Shown piece by piece: positions 1 through 10,632 of a stretch of 64,000 nt of DNA. How positions within the stretch are numbered: position 1 is the stretch's first letter; each line of letters opens with the position of its first letter. The stretch comes from Rallus limicola (Eukaryota; Chordata; Aves; Gruiformes; Rallidae). The stretch lies in the NCBI GenBank assembly GCA_022605955.1, contig JAKCOZ010000021.1, positions 14,806,161 to 14,870,160 of the forward strand. The letters run 5' to 3'. The notes under the pieces are model-generated. The model was not told the DNA's origin, did not search any database, and saw only the letters and a list, made by a program, of their open reading frames with translations. The position numbers were made by a program, and so were the translations under genes.

Positions 1-440
1 TACTCCAGCAATACCTGGGAGCTGATAGACAGGCAGGGGTTAATCTCAGCCTGCTAGCCCCTTTCACACAGCCACTATAGGGCTATCTCTCCAGAAGGCA
101 AATAAACCTGGCCTGGGACACCTTAGCTCCCTTCTGGGTGTCAGCATCCTCCTCTGCACAGCCAGGGAGTAAACAGCATTTGCCCAACAAACAACTCAAA
201 GAGGGGATTTCTTTGGGAAAGAAGATTAACAATTGCTGATGTGGTCCCAGCTCCGTACGTTCACCATGTAGATCCCCCTCCTTTTGCTCTGGGAAGGGGA
301 ACAGCTAGAGAGTGATGACAGGAGATGTCCTTTGTCATTAAGGAAAGGGCTCTAGCAGCCGAGCTGGACAGTTCGCTGCTGTAAAACTAAATCCTTCCCG
401 TTTACAAACTGACACACACAGAGCAAAGGGGAGACCGGGT
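1..440. other. Unique non-coding DNA, nothing recognised
   Basis: No repeat family, RNA gene or convincing exon is visible. Base composition is ordinary and CpG is sparse compared with the DNA to the right. Open frames touching it are short and of low complexity. Confidence 0.5.
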
Positions 441-2720
441 CTTTCCCCCCCCCCCCCCACTTTGCCATTGACTCTCACATCTGACTTCCCAGCGGTAACG
501 CGATGCTTCCCCCCCCCGCCCCCCGTCTCCCTCCCCTTCCCACGGCTGATTTCATGTCTTCTGGGAAGCCCAGCCCAAGCCATTCCCCCCCCCCCCCCTC
601 CATCCCCACACTCCAGCCTTTACTGTAAGGCTGCCGCTTCCCCTCATCACTCAGCTCTTGGGGGCAAACAGTCCCCGTCCCCCCCCCCCCCCCAAAACCC
701 TCTATACTGGAACAGATGCCAGCACCGGCTGTCAAAACAAGCACCCTCGGGTTGCAAAAGGAGGGCTCTAACCCTCAGCCTGAGTGGGTGTTTGGGACCG
801 TTTTGCATCGCACCCACTGATTTTTGGGGCTCGGGAGTATTAACCCACGCGCCCTTCCCAAGCTTTGAGGCAGAGTCACGGTGGGATGGGGGGGGGGGGG
901 GGGGGGGGGTGTGAAGGACAGGAGTTTGTACCCCTGAGCACCGAAAGCTACGCACATCAGCCTTGCTTAGGGGGGTACCGCTGATTTCGGGTGCTCCGCT
1001 CCCCCCCCCCAGCCAAAAGCCCAGGATAAGCAGCATGCCCCATCCAGAAGCCAAGTTTGGAGGCATCACCCCAAAGCCGAGGTTTCCGGGGTGGGGGGGG
1101 GTAGGGGGGGGGGGGGGGGGGGGGGGGGGAGGAACAGTTTAACACTGTCTACTAAAATGGCAGCTGCTCTGACGCCGAGCTACGTCTCGCAGAGTCAGCC
1201 CTGCCCTCATCATCTGACTGCCAGGAACCGGGGCCGCTCGGCTGCCGGCCCCCCGGGGGCTCTGCGGGACGGGGTGGGGGGGGGTGGGGGTGCAGAGCCG
1301 GAGCTTCGCCGGTCCCTGCCCCCAGCTATTCACGGCTCCGGGTAGTTTGGGAAAGTCCCGGCCCGGCTGGTTAGTGGCCGATCTAATGACTTATCCCGGT
1401 TGGAAGGCACCTGGGCTCGCTGTGTGTCCTTCCCCCCCCGCCCCCCCCCCTTCCAGGCAAAGAGGCCATTAAGCAGACGCATCCCTGTTCTACATAACAA
1501 AAGCCGGGGAAGGTGGGGAGTGCGGCCACGCCGACCCCCGGCTGCTTCCCCCTGTTCTGTGCCCGCCCCACCCCCCCCCCCCCTTTCCTTATTTTGGGGA
1601 CAAGGATGAGCCCTGGGTGAAGGGGACCGGACTCCGAGTAGTAGCGGGGATGCGGGGAGAAGTGGGGGGGAAGTCCAAGCTCATCAGTAGAGAGGTGGGG
1701 GGGTCTCTCCCGCTTCCAGCCCAGGGCTTGCCCAAAGGGGAGGGGACACCCCCCGTCCCAAAGCCACTAACGCCACCCTTGGCAGTAGCCTTAAGCACTG
1801 TCCCGCAGCGGGACAGCCCTCCCGCTGGGCCGGGGGCTGAGCTGGAGATAACCCCCTTGCAGGTGCTTACAGAAGCGGGATGGGGGGGGGCTGCATCTCT
1901 CATTTCCCTACGGTACAAGGTGCCCCCCGCCTCCCACCCTCTGTCCCCGAAGGTAGCCGCGGGCCGACGGCGACACAGGGCAGGGGGGGGAAGGTGGAAA
2001 TCACGGACCCTTGCTAGGGGCTGCACAGGAGACAAGCTGCTCTGACCGCCCAGACCCCTCCTCGGCCGGACCCCCGGGAAGTTACCCTCCCTCAGGAGAC
2101 AGACACCCACCCCTGCCGCCGGGACAGACCCGGACCCACCACTCCAGGGTACACAGACCCCCAACTCCACCAGCTCAACAAGGGGTAGCTCCCGCCTGCT
2201 TTCTGGGAAGGGATAAACCCAACTTCCTAGAGTTTTCCTACTCTTCTCACCTTGGGGATCCCACAGATCCCTAAACCATTTAAAAAAAACAAGAAATAAT
2301 AAAAATAAATTTAAAAGGCAAGCAAAAACAACTTTTCCTTGTTCTTCCCGAGGCAAGAGAAAGAAGGAAGGGAAGAGGGGGGGGGGGGGGGGGGGGGCAG
2401 GCAGTTTTGGGAGGAAAAGAAAGGGCTGAAAGGGACAAGTCGCGCCCGTGTTCCTCGGGCCGCAGCAGCAGGCGATGGTTTGCGCCTTGCAACATGCGCC
2501 TGCTCCAATCTGCGCCGCTCGGGAACAATAAACAGGATCATACAAAGAAGTAGAAAGGCGGCATCTTTGCTTCTGGTTTCTATGACAGCATCAGAGACAA
2601 ACCAACTATAAACTCTAATTCCTGGATTCCTTCCCCCCCCCCTCCCCCCCCGTCCCCCCCCCCCCCCCCCCACACACATATTCCCCTCCCTTCCCCCCCC
2701 CCCCCCCCCCAAGCCCCCTT
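441..2720. other. GC-rich, CpG-rich domain packed with long poly-C/poly-G runs
   Basis: Homopolymer runs of 14 or more bases are seen at 445-458 (C14), 585-598 (C14), 679-693 (C15), 888-909 (G22), 1104-1129 (G26), 2377-2397 (G21), 2654-2671 (C18) and 2693-2710 (C18). Between them the DNA is rich in CpG, especially 1150-1350 and 1900-2130. This fits a CpG island near a promoter. The open frames, including a 318-codon minus-strand frame at 1589-2545, are rich in Pro, Gly and Arg, match no family I recognise and are probably composition artefacts. Confidence 0.6.
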
Positions 2721-3430
2721 TTGTCTGCCATTAATTAAAATGGCCATATGGAAAAGGCTGATAATAACAGCAGATGAGCCAACGAGAGAGAGGGAAAGGG
2801 AAAGAAAGAAAGAAAGAAAAGGGAAAAAAAAAAACCAAACCCCACACAACTAAAAGTAGCGGCAGGGAGATGCTGAGGATTTAGCCTGGGCTTTTTGCAC
2901 TTGTTTCCAGCGGCTGCTCGGAGCCAACGGGCTCAACAATAGCGGCAGGAGAGCGGAGGCGGTGGGCGCCCTGCGCGGCTGCCCCCCACCCCGCTGCCGG
3001 CCAGGTCGTGGTGGGGAGGGGGGAAGAGCAGAGGGCAGCCTGCCCCCTCCCCTGGCCCGGCAGCCCGGCTCCGGGAGGAGCTCGCACTGTCCCCAGGCCT
3101 CCTGTTCCCAGGGTGCTGATCCTCACGACGTGTCTCTTTGTGTAAAGGAGCCTCGGAGGGTGCCGTGCCCCACTTTAGGGCCACCTTCCCTAAAGGTTGG
3201 GTCGATCGTCCCCGCTGGCAAACTGCGCCCCAAACTCAGCCTAACTCAGCGGGGTCGATGGCAGCGCAAGGAGATCCTAAAGCACCAACCCCCTTCCCTT
3301 TCACCCTCCCCTACAAATTACCCACAAAACAACAACTACCAAAAAAAAAAAACCCAAAACCAAAAAAACCACCACAAAACCACCCCAACAACACAGCAAA
3401 CTTTGCTAAAATTGATAAAGGGATTAGCCC
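2721..3430. other. CpG-rich patch followed by A/C-only stretch
   Basis: The part 2925-3130 is CpG-rich. The part from about 3300 to 3402 is almost only A and C on the plus strand (runs of A broken by CC and CCACC), a strand-asymmetric low-complexity stretch. No exon or repeat family is recognised. Confidence 0.4.
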
Positions 3431-3439
3431 AGCAAAGCC

Positions 3440-3560
3440 TCTTCCCAGCCAGCTAAAAATAAGAACCCGCAGCTTTCTGCCGTGGCCAATATAGAGAGAG
3501 GAACCCACAAACATGGCACACTCCCCTTGTTCCTCGCTGCTATAAATAGAGAGCTCTGGA
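3440..3560 (+). promoter_or_regulatory. Candidate muscle-type regulatory cluster (two MEF2 sites, CCAAT, TATA-like)
   Basis: The sequence shows CTAAAAATAA at 3453-3462 and CTATAAATAG at 3540-3549. Both fit the MEF2 consensus CTA(A/T)4TA(G/A), and the second also contains a TATAAATA core. A CCAAT box lies at 3486-3490, 54 bp before the second site. The block sits just left of a strong CpG-rich patch (3650-4080). MEF2 sites are typical of muscle, heart and neural enhancers and promoters. Activity and target gene are unknown. Confidence 0.4.
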
Positions 3561-3639
3561 GAAGTCGATACTGGGGAAGAGTTGGTTGGGTTCTTTTGAA
3601 AATAAAGAGATTTTTTTTCTTTTTCTTTTTTTACAAACT

Positions 3640-4080
3640 CTGCCAGTGGCAAGAGCGAGCACCCCCGCAAACGCCAGCACACGCGTCCATCGCCGAGCAA
3701 AGCGCCCCCCTCCCCAAACCCCCCTCTCCTCTCCGCCGGGGCGCGGAGCTCCTTAAAGACCGAGAGGAGTACGAAAGCGCGGAGTTTAAATTGGAGGGGT
3801 TTTTTTTTTTGTAGTAAGTGGGCTGGGAAGGAGGGGAGGGAAAGAGGGGAGGGGGGGGGGGGCATACAGCCCGCGGAGGGAAGCGCGGAGCCCCCGGTCC
3901 CCGGCACCGCGGGCGCGCACCGCCATCAGCACCTCCGAGAGCTCCGCGGCCGCGGAGGCCGCCGGCGGCGCAAACTCCTCCCGACGAGCGGGAGCGTCTT
4001 CTGCTAACACCGCGCACGCTTCCCTCCGGATAAACATCCACCGATCTCGCGGTCCACAAACCCGGCAAGCATCCTCTTCC
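3640..4080. promoter_or_regulatory. CpG-island-like patch
   Basis: CpG dinucleotides are very dense from about 3880 to 4060, with several GCGC and CCGCGG words. It could be a promoter or first exon, with the TATA/MEF2 block about 100-350 bp to the left. Open frames exist on both strands (for example minus 3631-4068) but show no recognisable domain, so no CDS is called. Confidence 0.45.
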
Positions 4081-4124
4081 AGAAATATATTCAGAAAGTT
4101 TCCCGGCTGAAAGCGATGTTGGGC

Positions 4125-4530
4125 TTTGCTTTTCTTTCTTTTCTTTCTTTTTTTTTTTTTAAATAAATCTCCTCCTTCCTCGTCTTATTCAACCTCTTTT
4201 CAGTCAGAAGCATAACATGTCCACTAGCATCTCGCAGCCAGCCAGGGAGCGAGCGAGCAAAGATGGACCTAGGAGCATGATGATCATCATAAAAATCCCC
4301 TCGGTTCTCCAGTGCAATTTTCAAAACAACAACCCAGCCTTCGTGCTCTAAAGGCGAAACGCCTGCGTCTGTTTACATCAACTGTGTGCTCCGAAAGCTT
4401 TTCCCTTCTGTCTCAATCCAAGGCAGGAAAAAGGAGGAAAGAAAAAAAAAAAAAAAAAAAAAAAAAAGGAGAGAGAGGAAAAAAAAAAAAAAAAAAGAGA
4501 AAAGAAAAAAAAAAAGCCAGCATTATCTGC
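4125..4530. repeat. Pyrimidine-rich then A-rich low-complexity DNA
   Basis: A TTTTC/T-rich stretch (4128-4160) is followed by ordinary DNA. A purine tract of poly-A with GAGAG interruptions spans 4430-4516. The Lys/Arg-rich frames here are artefacts. Confidence 0.7.
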
Positions 4531-4598
4531 CTTTGTCAGCGAAAGAACATAATATTGACTTACCTTTCCCCACAGCTATTGTCTGCCCCTTTGCAAAA

Positions 4599-4631
4599 TG
4601 ACATCACGGAAACCAATCATGAAATTTGCAT
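4599..4631 (+). promoter_or_regulatory. Compact CRE-like / ETS / CCAAT / octamer motif cluster
   Basis: Within 33 bp the sequence carries TGACATCA (4599-4606, CRE/AP-1-like), CGGAAA (4607-4612, ETS core), CCAAT (4613-4617, NF-Y) and ATTTGCAT (4624-4631, POU octamer). Four well-known motifs abutting without spacing is typical of a promoter or a conserved enhancer core. No transcript is evident next to it. Confidence 0.45.
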
Positions 4632-4699
4632 GGGGGAGGTTGTTGGGGGGGGGGGAGAGTTCTTGGAGGGCAGCCCACTTCCCTACACCAGTAACACGC

Positions 4700-4929
4700 G
4701 TGTAAGACGGGTTGTTGGTTTCAATTAAATATCTGATACTCCTTAGTGTGTGAACTCTTAAGCCTGCTAAAGGCAATGTCTCATTTACTTAATGACCGCT
4801 CTCATTAATGGAAATGGCACAGAGGGGGCTTGCTGCGCCTTCCCTTTGTAAATACACTACCCATGAACCCTTGGGGTTGCAATATATCTGTTTACTCTCT
4901 GAGGTGAAATAAATTTACAGTATAGCATC

Positions 4930-4965
<36 letters not shown>

Positions 4966-5480
4966 CTGCTGACTTGAGCGCACAGAGAGTTGGGGCTCTC
5001 CCAGCCCCGCCAGCCCCTCTCTCTCCTCACACACACACCTCCCCCTCCCTCCCCAAGACCCAGCAGAAGGTGAGGGATTTTACCCGAGCCGATTCATAAT
5101 TAATATGCACGAGGTTCGGGGCTCCTTTGATAGCAGCAACACAAAAGGACGGCGAGCGTGACAAGCGCCGTGGCGTGTTTCCCCCCCCGCGCATCCCAAC
5201 GCGTGGTACGGCCCAATAATTCCTAATAGCAGCAAGCAGCGAGTGACAGATGCCCTGGGTTAGCACAGCTCCAGCGAAAGTACTTTACAATATTTATTGG
5301 TGGTTAGGAAGATGACCTATCACCATAAAGAACAGACTGGGAAATTTATCGCCTCTATGAACCTGGAAGTGTTGCATATTAGCTGATATACATATTCAAA
5401 AGCGAGTGGTTAAAAGGTGTATAAATATTTTCTTTTTCCTCCCCTTTAAAAGAAAAAAAAAATAATAAAGGGGGGGGGAT
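4700..5480. other. AT-rich, possibly conserved non-coding block with GA microsatellite
   Basis: This stretch has many homeodomain-type words (ATTAAT, TTAATGA, TAATTAAT) at 4720-4830 and 5090-5105. A block rich in TATT and TATAAATA lies at 5285-5435. A (GA)n microsatellite occupies 4934-4960. High-complexity AT-rich DNA set inside a GC-rich domain is the usual look of a conserved non-coding element, but conservation cannot be tested here. Confidence 0.4.
4973..4995 (+). repeat. 23-bp dispersed direct repeat, copy 1
   Basis: The 23 bp starting cttgagcgcac are repeated at 6364-6386 with one mismatch (A/G at the 12th base). Neighbouring sequence is unrelated. It is not part of any recognised transposon. 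Confidence 0.7.
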
Positions 5481-6060
5481 GAATAATAAGAGTGACACAA
5501 GGCATCACTTTTGGAGCCATCGCATCACCCCGGGAAGAGCGGATTGTGGCTCGGGCACAGGTACATTTTAGGCTCAGCGATGGGAAAGGAGAATAACGCG
5601 GGTGCTAAAGAGAAAAAGGTGACTGAAATAGTTGGGGGATTGTTTCCGAGTGAGGAAAGCGCGTGTTCTTCCATCTCCTCCCGGAAAGAGCCGCGCTTCC
5701 CGGGAGCGAGCATCGTTTTCCCTTGAAAACGCTCCCGTTCGGCGGAGAAGTGGCCACCGCGGGAGGAGAAAACCCTCCCCGAGCTGGAGGTGGTGGGGGG
5801 AAGTTCTGGGGAGAGCCCCCGGCACCGTGCGGCAGGAAGGGCATTAGCACGTCCCCCTCCGCCAGACGGGAGCGTTAGCACTTGGATTGCAAGTTTGCGG
5901 GGGGAAGGAGAGAGGGGGGGGGTGGGCAGAGGCGTGCTGCAGCCCCGCGGGGTTTGTGGGGGGATAACTTTCTACCAGCGTTTCTTCCTCCATCCCCAGC
6001 ATCACCGGGACGATTAAGACTTTACTGTCACCTTAATGAAGGCTTCCAAAACCCACGCAG
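5481..6060. promoter_or_regulatory. CpG-island-like patch
   Basis: CpG is dense between about 5520 and 5960. A pyrimidine tract ending in CAG (5981-5999) resembles a 3' splice site on the plus strand, but no recognisable exon follows. No gene is called. Confidence 0.4.
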
Positions 6061-7100
6061 GGAGCTCACAAATGGACAGAAACCCCAGGAGAGAGCTGAG
6101 AGAGCAGAGGCAGAGCCTGGCAGGGAAACCTTGAATCCTGCTGGGGATGCGCTCTCCTCAGGGAAACTCCAGCTCCAGAGCTGAGGGAGCCCAAACCTCC
6201 CTTCTCCAGCTTCCCATCACCCCCGTCCTGCCTGCAGCTATCCAGGAAAACGCCTCTCAGCCTGCCCAAAGTTTCAGCCCATGAACGCTGAGTTCTGCTG
6301 GGCACCTGCCTTGGCAGCACAGGCTTCAGTGGGTGCTGGATGCAGCCCTATCTCACCCACTGGCTTGAGCGCACGGAGAGTTGGGGCACACAGCACGGGA
6401 AAGCGATTTAAATTTCCCCATCTTTGCCACTTTATTAACAAGAAGGTGACAGAAATACTAATTTTCAACTCTTGGGGCCGCTTTGGAGATTGTTATGATG
6501 CCCATTTCCACGGCTTGCAAGCCTGGTGTGCTCCTAAACCATTAACATAAAGGAGGCATTCAGCAGAGAGTACTCCTGAAAGCCATTTTCTATCTCCTTT
6601 GGACACACCACGAAGACAGGGATATTTTACATCCTAAACCTTTGGCATTCAGAAATTCTATTAAACTCTTATCTGCCGGCAGCAGGCCTGGTGCTACACT
6701 GCATCTCCATTGTTCTGCACCCGTGATAGAATCAAAGGGAGGGACGGGAGGACTCAGCTCCTCTCTGCTCACAATGCAGCCCGGTCCTCTCCACTGCTGT
6801 TTCATTTAGAGATGTAATGCTAAAACTTGAGAAACAAAAGCACAATAGATAGTCTGGAAGGCGGGTGGGAAGCGTGTTTACTTGCATGTGCTTCCACACA
6901 GGTTTGGGTACACACACCCCAAACACACGCGTGTGCAAACAGCCTCAGTGTTAGCACAGGTTTGTTTCATGATTGCTGCTGTTGCATTTATTAACACATG
7001 ATGCACTTAGGAGCCCTAAGGCAGCTGAGAGTTTTGATCCCATCCTAACTAAGCTCTGGGCTGCCAGAGCGTCAAGCTTCTCTTTGTTCCCAAACTCCCC
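6061..7100. other. Unique non-coding DNA
   Basis: No transposon, RNA gene or exon is recognised. The only feature is the second 23-bp repeat copy at 6364-6386. An AT-rich stretch with possible regulatory character lies around 6400-6560. Confidence 0.4.
6364..6386 (+). repeat. 23-bp dispersed direct repeat, copy 2
   Basis: Matches 4973-4995 at 22 of 23 positions, same orientation, 1.39 kb away. Confidence 0.7.
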
Positions 7101-7560
7101 AAACCTCCCCTTCCCAGCCTCTCCAAACCGCCGCACACAAGCGGCGCCGTGCCCAGAGTTTCCACTTCTCACCAACTTCAGCAACCAGCAGGAACCACCC
7201 CCCACACACACACACCTAAAAATCCCTCCCCACCCTAAAGATCTCCGTCTCAGACCAGCCACAAACCCCCTCAGCCCCGCCGGAGGAGAGCGAAGCCCCG
7301 CGGGGCTGCGGCGGGTCAGCACCACGGCGGCGGACAGCTCCGCTCCTCCCCGCCCGCTTTTACGGCGCTTTCCACACTTTTAAGGATTTTTCCACTCCTC
7401 CTTCTAGCTCTACAGAGTCATTTTACAGCTGTTTTCAGGGAGGGGAGGGTGATCGCCCGGCCCCAGGTCTGGGAGAGCTGCCGCTTCCCTAAGGCGGGCA
7501 GAGACGCCTAAAACACACAGCGCTGGGGGAGATGAGCGCTCCGCGGGGTGCCCCACCTAA
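7101..7560. promoter_or_regulatory. CpG-rich patch
   Basis: CpG-rich from about 7125 to 7370 (GCGGCGCC and CCGCCGG words) and again near 7450-7555. It ends where a CR1 element with its shared tail begins. No coding evidence. Confidence 0.35.
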
Positions 7561-7562
7561 AG

Positions 7563-7992
7563 GGGCAGAGATATCTGTCCTTGCAGGCATTCATCACAGA
7601 ATCATAGAATCCCAGAATCCCAGGGGTTGGAAGGGCCCTGGAGAGCTCCTGGGCTCCAACCCCCTGCCAAAGCAGCTCCCCAGCTCATCTTGCACAGGGC
7701 GGCGTCCAGACGGGGCTGGAATCTCTCCAGAGATGGAGACTCCACACCCCCCCGGGCAGCCTGGCCCAGGGCTCCCTCACCCTCACTGGGCAAAAGTTCT
7801 TCCCCAGGTTGCTGGGCACCTTCCTCTGCTCGAACTTGCAGCCATTGCCCCTTGTCCTGTCCCCACAGACACTGACAAGGGGCTGCCCATGTCCCCCTGC
7901 ATCCCATCCTTCAGCTAGTGAGAAACATTCATCAGGTCCCCCCTTAGTCTTCTTCTCCCCAGGCTGAACAGCCCCAGCTCCCTCAGCCTTTC
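7563..7992 (-). mobile_element. CR1 LINE 3' fragment (family A) with a shared 3' tail
   Basis: CR1 3' end on the minus strand: octamer-type tail near 7595-7620, then the 'ggttggaagggccctgg' block, then ORF2 C-terminal sequence, truncated on the 5' side at about 7992. Beyond the CR1 end, 7563-7603 matches 22685-22725 next to another family A copy (one mismatch). The tail therefore moved or duplicated with the element. Confidence 0.9.
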
Positions 7993-8480
7993 AAATTTAA
8001 AAGTAGATCCCTTCACACCCTGTGTGTGTGTGTGTCTCCCTCCCCCCGTAATTCACGTGTGTGAGATGTTATTTCCTTTGTTGGGGGTATTTTTTAAACC
8101 ATCACTACGCTTTCAGCTCGCTCCGAGTTTGAAATCACTTAAAGCAAACCCGCCTTCACCCGGGTAGATACAGGCATTAAAACTCCACGACGCATTTCAT
8201 TGGCTCGGGTCTGTTTCAAAATAAAACACATCTCAAACTTCACGCATTTCTAATTGGCACCAACTTCTCCGGTTACCAGCTGGGGGTGGAAGATTTTTTT
8301 TTCCTTCTTCTTTTCCTTTCTCCCCCCCCCCCCTTCCCCCTTCCTTGTTCCTTTCTGAAAGCTTCTATGCAGATGGGCTGGCCGCCTTAATGCCTCAGAC
8401 TACAATTAGTGCTGTTGTATGCCGAATAGAAATGGCCAGCATTAATATTGTATATGGAACAGCTGAAGGGTTGCGAAGAA
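7993..8480. promoter_or_regulatory. Possible conserved non-coding block with inverted CCAAT boxes
   Basis: High-complexity AT-rich DNA between GC-rich stretches. Inverted CCAAT boxes (ATTGG) lie at 8199-8203 and 8253-8257, 54 bp apart. A block at 8355-8460 (containing GCTTCTATGCAGATG and ATTAATATTGTATATGG) also looks non-random. This is a judgement from texture only. Confidence 0.35.
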
Positions 8481-8901
8481 ACCTGCCCACTACAGGCCCC
8501 TGGCAGATGGAACAACACGCACAGGCACAAGGAAAAAAAAAAAACTCCTAATAACCCTTTGCTCGCTCTCTGGAGCGCCCCTTCTCCCCGGTTTGGGCGG
8601 TTCCTTCCAGAAGAGGCAGTGTCTTTGTCTAACCTAAACCTAGAGCTCTTTTTTTTCTTCTCTCTCCCTAAGAGCAACAATCGGAGCAATCAGCATCTCT
8701 TGCAACAGGCGCCTCGCATTATCCCCAAACTTTCTCCCTTTGTGCCTGGGTTAATCCAGGCGCTGAAACACGCCCAGCTGAACAGGCTCGGACTAACTTG
8801 GTATTTAATAACATCCCCCTCGCCCCCTTATTAGCCAGCAGCGTGCGAGGGGGACAAAAAAAACCCCACACCACACAAGGACGTGGAAGCAAAGTAAACA
8901 C
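8481..8901. other. Unique non-coding DNA
   Basis: Nothing recognised apart from short A and T runs. Confidence 0.4.
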
Positions 8902-9035
8902 ACCCCCCATCCCATCCCATCCCAACATCCCCCATCCCATCCCGACATCCCCCCCCAATCCCATCCCATCCCAACATCCCCCCCCCAATCCCATCCCATC
9001 CCAACATCCCCCCCCCAATCCCATCCCATCCCAGC
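8902..9035 (+). repeat. 29-bp minisatellite of CCCAT type
   Basis: Three near-identical 29-bp units (poly-C, AATCCCATCCCATCCCA, ACAT) start at 8949, 8978 and 9007. They follow looser CCCAT repeats from 8902. The minus strand is G-run rich and could fold into G-quadruplexes. Confidence 0.9.
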
Positions 9036-9084
9036 AGAACTGTGACCAGAAGCAGCAGAAAACAGGATTTTCCTCTCAACACAC

Positions 9085-9085
<1 letters not shown>

Positions 9086-9116
<31 letters not shown>
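9086..9116 (+). repeat. 31-bp uninterrupted poly-C run
   Basis: C31, the longest homopolymer in the window. It lies 50 bp right of the CCCAT minisatellite and at the left edge of a CpG-rich patch. Confidence 0.95.
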
Positions 9117-9129
9117 ACTTCCCTCCCCA

Positions 9130-9960
9130 TCCTTTGTAATTAAGTGAAACTCTCGGCAGAGGGGACAAGACCCCGCAGCAGCGGCACCGGGGGCCGCGTA
9201 TTACCCGCCCCTTGCCCCCCCCCGCCCCATATCCCCCTCCCCGCCCCCGCAGCACCTGTAGCCCTTTGGAGCTGAGCGCGGAGCGAAGCGCAGAGGGGGG
9301 GGGGTGAGGAAGGGATCTCGCTGGCTCAACGCAAACACGGGAAGGCTGATGCTCCGAAACACGCACACGGCAAACCTCTTCCCACCGCACCGCCGAGAGG
9401 AGAACCACCGCAACACACACAGGGGAGCGGGGTACTCCCCGCAGACACTCTCCCCCCCCCACACCCCGAGCCCCCTTTGCCCAGGCGTGCCTTGGGAAGA
9501 ATTAAGCAGCCAAAAGGGAAACGGGGGTGGGTAAGACGCTCATGAAATACCCCCCCTCCCTACCCTTCCATCCCCCCCTCCTACCCTTCCATCCTCCCCC
9601 CCCTACCCCAGCCTCCCCGGCGAACGGCTACGAACCGAGGAAAGTCCCGCAGAGCTTCATCCTTGCCGGGTAGCGGTGGCTGCCTTCGCCCGGGGAGAGG
9701 GGTTGGGGGGAGCCGGGCGGCGGGAGGGAGGGAGCGGAGCCGCCGCAGGGTTACTCCATCATCCCTGGGAAAAGTTGCCGTCCGGAGCAAAAACTTATGC
9801 GCAGCGGCGGCCAATGGGACCCCGGCGCAAAATCACTGCAGCGCACTCAGCGGCCAATCCGCGGGGGCCCCGCACAATGACTCTGGTGTCGTGTGTACCC
9901 CCGCCCCGGGGATGCGCCCCAACCCCCTCTCCCCCCCACCTCCCCTATCCCGCCCTCCTG
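9130..9960. promoter_or_regulatory. CpG island with paired CCAAT boxes, candidate promoter
   Basis: CpG is dense from about 9150 to 9900. Two plus-strand CCAAT boxes, both in GGCCAAT context, lie at 9811-9815 and 9853-9857, 42 bp apart. Tandem CCAAT boxes in a CpG island are typical of TATA-less promoters, often bidirectional. No exon can be identified on either side. Confidence 0.45.
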
Positions 9961-10582
9961 GCTGAGAGAGGGGGGTGGGTAACTTGGGGAAGGGGACCCG
10001 TCCTCCCCAGAGGTCGGGGGTTCAGTGAGAGAGATGAAGTGGCAAGTACATCCCAGTGGAGGAGTGGGCAGGGGGCATGCCCCCCTTTCCCCTCCCCTCC
10101 CCCCCCAAGCATCCTCAGGGAGCCCCATCCAGCTCCACTATGCCTGGGAGACCCCAAAAGATGCTTTGCGTCCTTGTAGAGTGATCGTGCCCCCAGGTCA
10201 CCCTGGGGGGGGCTAGTTGGGGGGGGGGAGGGAGTCATGCCCACAGCCTTGTGGGCAGTCCATGGGCTGGCAGAGCCCTGGGCATCCAGTGGTCAGGTCA
10301 CTGGAGCTCCTGAATGCCCAAGTCTGTTTAGAAATGCACAAGTCTAATGATGGCTGCACAGAGCTCGTTGGAGACATTGGTCAAGTCCAGGGTGCTTGGG
10401 GGAAGGAAAAGGGGGGAACTGCTTCTGGGAGAGCTCTGAAATGGTAGAGGATGTCCCTCTGCCTCAAAGGACAGATGGCAACATTGGACTGAACTGATCC
10501 CAGCTGGAGAAAACTGGCTACGGGCCAGTGAGGAGCACTCTTGCTGGTCTCCCAGATGGAAAAGCAGGGAAAGAGTTACTAG

Positions 10583-10583
<1 letters not shown>
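9961..10583. other. Unique non-coding DNA
   Basis: G-rich at the left end, otherwise ordinary. Nothing recognised. Confidence 0.4.

Positions 10584-10632
<49 letters not shown>
10584..10632 (+). repeat. (AAT)n microsatellite
   Basis: About 16 perfect ATA/AAT triplets. Confidence 0.95.

Noticed and set aside
1589..2545. 318-codon minus-strand frame in the CpG-rich domain
   Set aside because: Composition-driven (Pro/Arg/Gly), includes poly-C-encoded Pro runs, no recognisable domain. A first exon cannot be excluded but is not supported.
5981..6000. Pyrimidine tract plus CAG as exon start (similar one at 12275-12302)
   Set aside because: No coding potential or donor site is recognisable downstream; such tracts are common in this composition.
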